Positions 60,288-64,000 of a stretch of DNA of 64,000 nucleotides are shown in pieces. The position numbers and the translations under genes were made by a program. Each line of letters opens with the position of its first letter. The first letter of the stretch is position 1. The notes below the pieces were generated by a model, which searched no databases, was not told the origin of the DNA, and worked only from the letters and a program-made list of their open reading frames with translations. Source of the DNA: Clostridium isatidis (GTDB taxonomy: Bacteria; Bacillota; Clostridia; Clostridiales; Clostridiaceae); NCBI RefSeq assembly GCF_002285495.1, contig NZ_CP016786.1, forward strand, positions 1,130,001-1,194,000, in the 5' to 3' direction.

Positions 60288-61150
60288 TTGTTCTTCCTCC
60301 TATCTTTTATTTCTTCTAAAACTCTTATATAAAAATTATACCTATATTCATTAATTTTTTCATCCTCTAAGGCCTTTTTTAACTCACAGCCAGGTTCTTT
60401 ATAATGGAGACATCCCCTATACTTACATTCATTATTATATTCTTTAAATTCAGGAAAACAATATTTTAATTCCTCTTCCTCAATAAAATCAATAGTTATA
60501 TTTGAAAAGCCAGGACTATCTACTAAAAATCCTTCCTCAATTTCAATTAACTCACTATGTCTAGTTGTATGCTTACCTCTTCCAATTTTTTCAGAAACTT
60601 CACCAGTCTTCATATGTGTCCTGTTTAATAGTGTATTTATTAAAGTTGATTTACCTGCTCCAGAAGGACCACATAAGACTGTTACATTGTTCTTTAATCG
60701 CTTTTTAAGCAGTTCTATTCCTTCTCCTTTTTTAGCATTAATAAAAAGTACATCATAACCGATAGCCTTTATCTTACTTTCAACTTCTTTCTTTTCCTCT
60801 TCACTAGCTAAATCTATTTTATTTAAACATACTACTGCTTTAATATTATTGTATTCACAAATGATTAAAAATCTATTTAACAAATCATAATTTAGATCTG
60901 GATTTTTTATTGCAAAAACAACAAAAGCCTGAGTAACATTAGAAACTGTTGGTCTTTCAAGATAAGATTTCCTTTCTTTTATGTCATTTATTACTCCCTT
61001 GCCATTAGAAATTTCTATTGTAACATCATCTCCAACTACAGGCTTTAAATCTTTATGTCTAAATATTCCTCTCGCTTTACATTCAATTATACCTTCATTA
61101 GTTTTTACATAGTAAAATCCACCAATTCCTTTTACTATTTTTCCTTCCAT
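60281..61150 (-). CDS. rsgA: Ribosome small-subunit-dependent GTPase A
   Basis: Circularly permuted GTPase that checks late 30S assembly. The 289-aa protein has an OB fold at the N-terminus (1-65), permuted motifs G4 LNKIDLA, G1 GPSGAGKSTLIN (about 162-173), the G2-region motif GRGKHTTRH, G3 DSPGF, and the C-terminal zinc knuckle with C, C, H, C (ECKYRGCLHYKEPGCELKKA). The ATG at 61148-61150 follows GGAGG; an in-frame ATG at 61240 would add 30 residues, has no Shine-Dalgarno and falls in the prkC terminator region. Confidence 0.95.
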   Translation of the reverse strand: MEGKIVKGIGGFYYVKTNEGIIECKARGIFRHKDLKPVVGDDVTIEISNGKGVINDIKERKSYLERPTVSNVTQAFVVFAIKNPDLNYDLLNRFLIICEYNNIKAVVCLNKIDLASEEEKKEVESKIKAIGYDVLFINAKKGEGIELLKKRLKNNVTVLCGPSGAGKSTLINTLLNRTHMKTGEVSEKIGRGKHTTRHSELIEIEEGFLVDSPGFSNITIDFIEEEELKYCFPEFKEYNNECKYRGCLHYKEPGCELKKALEDEKINEYRYNFYIRVLEEIKDRRKNKW

Positions 61151-61224
61151 ATTACCTCCAAGATTATATTTTTCTTTTCTATTTATAATAACCAAATTAT
61201 ATAAAAAATTGCAAATAATTTTTA

Positions 61225-61254
61225 TAAAAAAATCAGCCATTGGCTGATTTTTTT
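61225..61254 (-). terminator. Intrinsic terminator after prkC
   Basis: Minus-strand AAAAAATCAGCCA/TGGCTGATTTTTT nearly perfect palindrome with a following T-rich stretch. It begins on the prkC stop codon, so rsgA depends on read-through or a weak promoter in 61151-61224. Confidence 0.85.
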
Positions 61255-63205
61255 ATTGTTGTGGTTTATTTTCTTCTTGTTGATTTGTTTCTTTTTGCGT
61301 ATTAAGTGTTACAGTTCCACCTTCTTTAACTGTTTCTGTGAAAGATACTACTATTGCATCATCATCTTTTGGGCCTTTAATGTCTATTCCTAAACCTGCA
61401 ACTTCAAGTCTTGCCTTTGCAACTGAAAGAGTCTGTCCTTCGCTTAAACCTATTTCTTTTCGAACATCAATTATTCTCTCTTCAAATTTACCAACAATTA
61501 TAGTAATTGGAGTACCTTCCTCAACTTTATTGCCTGAAATAGATTGAGATAATATTATACCATCTTCTGCTTTATCATAAGTTGTTTTAGTCTCTACTGT
61601 AACAGTTAACTTTAATGCTTGCAAATCTCCTTTTCCATCTTTTTCAGATTTGCCAACAACACTTGGTACTTCAACTAATTTTACTTCCGGTCCTTTGCTA
61701 ATAATTATTTGAATTGCTGCATCCTTTTTAATTTTTGTTTTGGCTGCTGGATTTTGTCTAATTAAATAACCATATTCTACATCATCACTAAATTCTTCTG
61801 TAATAGTATAATTTGAAAAGCCCTGGGTCTCTAAAATATGTTTAATATTAGTGATTTCATAGTTTCTAAAGTCTGGCATATTATAAGTTTCTTCTCCACC
61901 AGAAACTACCGCTTTTATACTGGTATTTTTCTTAACTTTAGTACCTTCTTTAGGATCTATACTTAATATTGTATTTTCTTCCTTATCACTAACTTCTGTT
62001 TTTATTATTTCTAATCTTAAACCTATTTTCTCTAATTCCTTAACTGCATCTTCTGACTTTAATCCAACGAGCTTAGGAACCTCTACTTCACTATTTCCTC
62101 CTCCAACAGCTAAATAATAACCAACAAATAAAAGAAGAATTACTCCTAATATGGAACCTATTGTTATAAAAACCTTCTTTTTAACATTTTTCTTCTTCTT
62201 TGGCTTTTCTTTTAAATCTTCATCATATTCTTCATCATATTCTTCATCATCATAATAGTCATCATCTTCATTAGTATCCTCTTGGATATAGTTTTCTTTT
62301 TCTTTATTTTGGTTTTTCCCTAAAATAGGTGACATAACTATTGTTCTTTCATCATTTTGCTCTTTGTTATCACCAATAATAACATCTGGATTTTCTTTTA
62401 TTTTATTTAAATCTTGAATTAGTTCCTTTGCATTTATATATCTTTTTATTGGTTCTTTTTGAATAGCTTTTAATATCAAGTTATTTAAACTTGACGGAAT
62501 TGATGAATTTAAATTCTTCGGAGGTATAGGATCTTCTTGTATATGTTTTAAAGCTACGGTAACTGGTGAATCTCCCTCAAAAGGTAAAACTCCAGTAACC
62601 ATTTCATATAGTACTACTCCAAGAGAATAAATATCAGTTCTAAAATCTATATATGTTCCTCTGGCTTGTTCTGGTGAAAGATAGTGTGCTGATCCAATAA
62701 CACTAGTGGTATTTGTTATTGTTTGTGAATCTACTGATTTTGCTATTCCAAAATCGGTAACCTTTATTTCCCCTGATTCAGTAACCAAGATATTTTGTGG
62801 CTTTATATCCCTATGAATTATGTTATTTCTATGAGCACAATCTAAAGCTTTAGCAATTTGCAATGCAATGTTTATTGCTGTAGTATATGACAGTTTTCCG
62901 TTAAATTTAATTAAATCCTTTAAAGTTTTTCCATTAATATATTCCATTACTATATAATCTATAGTATCTTGAGTGCCAACATCTAAAATATTAACTATAT
63001 TTGCATCTGATAGGTTAGCAATAGCTGTAGCTTCTTTTTTAAATTTCTGCGAAATTTCCTCATTATCTGCAAATTGCTTTTTAAGTACTTTAACTGCAAC
63101 AAATCTATTTAATTTATGACACTTAGCCTTATATACTTCAGACATGCCCCCTTCGCCTATTTTTTCTAGGATCTCATATCTTCCACCAAGAATTACTCCT
63201 ATCAT
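61253..63205 (-). CDS. prkC: PASTA-domain Ser/Thr protein kinase PrkC
   Basis: Membrane kinase sensing muropeptides or lipid II through external PASTA domains; it controls germination, cell wall and virulence in Gram-positives. The 650-aa protein has a kinase domain (Gly loop GEGGMSEVYKA about 12-22; HRDIKPQN about 133; DFGIAKS), a very acidic stretch (Asp, Glu, Tyr run, about 311-330), a basic block, one membrane helix (about 347-370) and three clear PASTA repeats plus a degenerate fourth. ATG at 63203-63205 follows GAGGTG; an in-frame TTG at 63223 lies in the stp overlap. Its gene follows that of its phosphatase, stp. Confidence 0.95.
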   Translation of the reverse strand: MIGVILGGRYEILEKIGEGGMSEVYKAKCHKLNRFVAVKVLKKQFADNEEISQKFKKEATAIANLSDANIVNILDVGTQDTIDYIVMEYINGKTLKDLIKFNGKLSYTTAINIALQIAKALDCAHRNNIIHRDIKPQNILVTESGEIKVTDFGIAKSVDSQTITNTTSVIGSAHYLSPEQARGTYIDFRTDIYSLGVVLYEMVTGVLPFEGDSPVTVALKHIQEDPIPPKNLNSSIPSSLNNLILKAIQKEPIKRYINAKELIQDLNKIKENPDVIIGDNKEQNDERTIVMSPILGKNQNKEKENYIQEDTNEDDDYYDDEEYDEEYDEDLKEKPKKKKNVKKKVFITIGSILGVILLLFVGYYLAVGGGNSEVEVPKLVGLKSEDAVKELEKIGLRLEIIKTEVSDKEENTILSIDPKEGTKVKKNTSIKAVVSGGEETYNMPDFRNYEITNIKHILETQGFSNYTITEEFSDDVEYGYLIRQNPAAKTKIKKDAAIQIIISKGPEVKLVEVPSVVGKSEKDGKGDLQALKLTVTVETKTTYDKAEDGIILSQSISGNKVEEGTPITIIVGKFEERIIDVRKEIGLSEGQTLSVAKARLEVAGLGIDIKGPKDDDAIVVSFTETVKEGGTVTLNTQKETNQQEENKPQQ

Positions 63206-63206
63206 A

Positions 63207-63926
63207 TTACACCTCTCCTCCAACTAACATTACAGTTATATTATCTCTTCCACCATTTTTCTTTGCTAAGCTTACAAGATTTTCACATATATTTTGTAAG
63301 TCTCCATCCTTTGCTAATTCCTTAGATATTTCATCTAAACTTACTTCATTAGTTAATCCATCAGTACATAATATAAATAAATTATATTGTAACTTATCAA
63401 TATCAAAAATATCTATATCTACTTTTTTATCTGTTCCAATAGCTCTTGTAATTATATTTTTATTCGGATGATTTTCTGCCTCTTCCTTTGAAATACTACC
63501 GGAATCAAGAAGTTCTTGTACTAAAGAATGATCCTTTGTTATTTTGTAAATTTCTTTATCCTTAATTCCAAAACAAGCACTATCTCCAACATTAGCAACC
63601 TGAATAAATTCTTCAGTTATATAGCAAGCCACTACTGTTGTCCCCATACCATTGTAGGTTGAATCTTTATAAGCTAAATCATAGACCTGTTTATTTGCAT
63701 ATTCTATTGCAGATCTTAAAAGTTCTTTATCTTTTCCATTTTTATAATTATTTTTTATATATTCTACTAGAGCCTCACCAGCTGTTTTGCTAGCAACTTC
63801 CCCAGCATTATGTCCGCCCATTCCATCAGCAACAACATAAATTTTAAAATCTTTGTTCTCATAAAATTCAAAATAATCCTCATTTAAGCTTCTTATATTA
63901 CCTAAATCAGTTTTTACACCAACCAT
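63207..63926 (-). CDS. stp: PP2C-type Ser/Thr phosphatase (PrpC/Stp)
   Basis: Metal-dependent phosphatase that reverses PrkC phosphorylation. The 239-aa protein has the PP2C motifs VRSxNED (IRSLNEDYFEF, about 13-23), VVADGMGGHNAGEVAS (about 33-48), VANVGDSACF, and the C-terminal NITVML after GGRDN. The ATG at 63924-63926 follows AGGGAG; an in-frame GTG at 63935 overlaps that site. Its stop lies 1 nt from the prkC start codon region, and rlmN is immediately upstream, as in most Firmicutes. Confidence 0.95.
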   Translation of the reverse strand: MVGVKTDLGNIRSLNEDYFEFYENKDFKIYVVADGMGGHNAGEVASKTAGEALVEYIKNNYKNGKDKELLRSAIEYANKQVYDLAYKDSTYNGMGTTVVACYITEEFIQVANVGDSACFGIKDKEIYKITKDHSLVQELLDSGSISKEEAENHPNKNIITRAIGTDKKVDIDIFDIDKLQYNLFILCTDGLTNEVSLDEISKELAKDGDLQNICENLVSLAKKNGGRDNITVMLVGGEV

Positions 63927-63939
63927 ACATCCCACTCCC

Positions 63940-64000
63940 TTAATCTCTACCTTCTAAGTATTTTCTCCTTAACTGACCGCAAGCAGCATCAATGTCACTA
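63940..64000 (-). CDS. rlmN: 23S rRNA (adenine(2503)-C2)-methyltransferase RlmN, C-terminal end
   Basis: Only the last 20 codons lie in the window. They read SDIDAACGQLRRKYLEGRD and then TAA at 63940-63942. The motif ACGQLR carries the Cys that takes part in the radical-SAM methyl transfer cycle, which identifies RlmN rather than other radical-SAM enzymes. It is followed by stp 14 nt downstream, the usual rlmN-stp-prkC order. The rest of the gene lies to the right of the window. Confidence 0.9.
   Translation of the reverse strand, partial: SDIDAACGQLRRKYLEGRD

Noticed and set aside
1..64000. Mobile elements, prophage, toxin-antitoxin, restriction or CRISPR systems
   Set aside because: All sizeable frames belong to core families in conserved order. 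I saw no transposase, integrase, regularly spaced repeats or local change in base composition.
1..64000. tRNA or rRNA genes
   Set aside because: No cloverleaf-type sequence with a T-loop GGTTCGA-like box and CCA-end context, and no GC-rich rRNA stretch, was seen in any gap.

Overview
The window is a chromosomal stretch of an AT-rich, low-GC endospore-forming Firmicute, most probably Clostridium sensu stricto. Support comes from strong AGGAGG Shine-Dalgarno sites, TTG and GTG starts, A/T-rich codon choice, sporulation genes (SpoVM, YlbJ, YmxH/YlmC, SpoIIIE/FtsK) and gene orders matching the Bacillus/Clostridium core. The species cannot be named from what is visible. I see no rRNA, tRNA, insertion sequence, prophage or CRISPR array. 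Almost every gene is on the minus strand, so the window reads as transcription units running from high to low coordinates; the exceptions on the plus strand are yraN, tmcAL, ylbJ and rpmB.

From right to left: (1) rlmN(end)-stp-prkC-rsgA-rpe-thiN plus a 23-aa SpoVM (63.9-58.9 kb): rRNA modification, Ser/Thr kinase-phosphatase signalling, ribosome assembly. (2) rpmB, divergent from yloU-fakA-recG-rsmD-coaD and a coiled-coil protein (58.8-52.5 kb). (3) ylbJ and tmcAL on the plus strand, divergent from pta-ackA (52.5-47.7 kb). (4) yceD-rpmF-plsX-acpP-rnc-elp3-like-DUF4044-smc-ftsY-ylxM-ffh-rpsP-khpA-rimM-trmD-rplS (47.5-34.7 kb): fatty-acid initiation, chromosome condensation, protein targeting and ribosome production. 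(5) rbgA-rnhB, yraN reversed, yifB-dprA-topA-codY (34.6-26.8 kb). (6) rpsB-tsf-pyrH-frr-uppS-cdsA | dxr-rasP-ispG (26.6-18.4 kb). (7) rimP-nusA-rnpM-ylxQ-infB-rbfA-nrnA-truB-ribF | rpsO | pnp (18.1-8.1 kb). (8) M16 protease-ymxH-dapG-tepA-ftsK-rimO-pgsA (8.0-0 kb).

The protein content is ordinary core genome, and I found no undescribed multi-gene system. The unusual signal is in the untranslated DNA. Several gene-gap hairpins are placed where they could control translation or RNA stability: a 20-bp near-perfect stem just before rnc (RNase III), stems that bury the Shine-Dalgarno of tepA and topA, and a hairpin that separates the khpA Shine-Dalgarno from its ATG by 33 nt. There are structured leaders for rpsB, rplS, rpsO and rimP-nusA, a CodY-box-like site just downstream of the codY promoter, and three promoters whose -35 box lies inside the right arm of a dyad at the end of the preceding gene. 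Two very small genes (SpoVM and a DUF4044-like peptide) were found by reading the gaps. Many starts were set by Shine-Dalgarno position rather than by the longest open frame.
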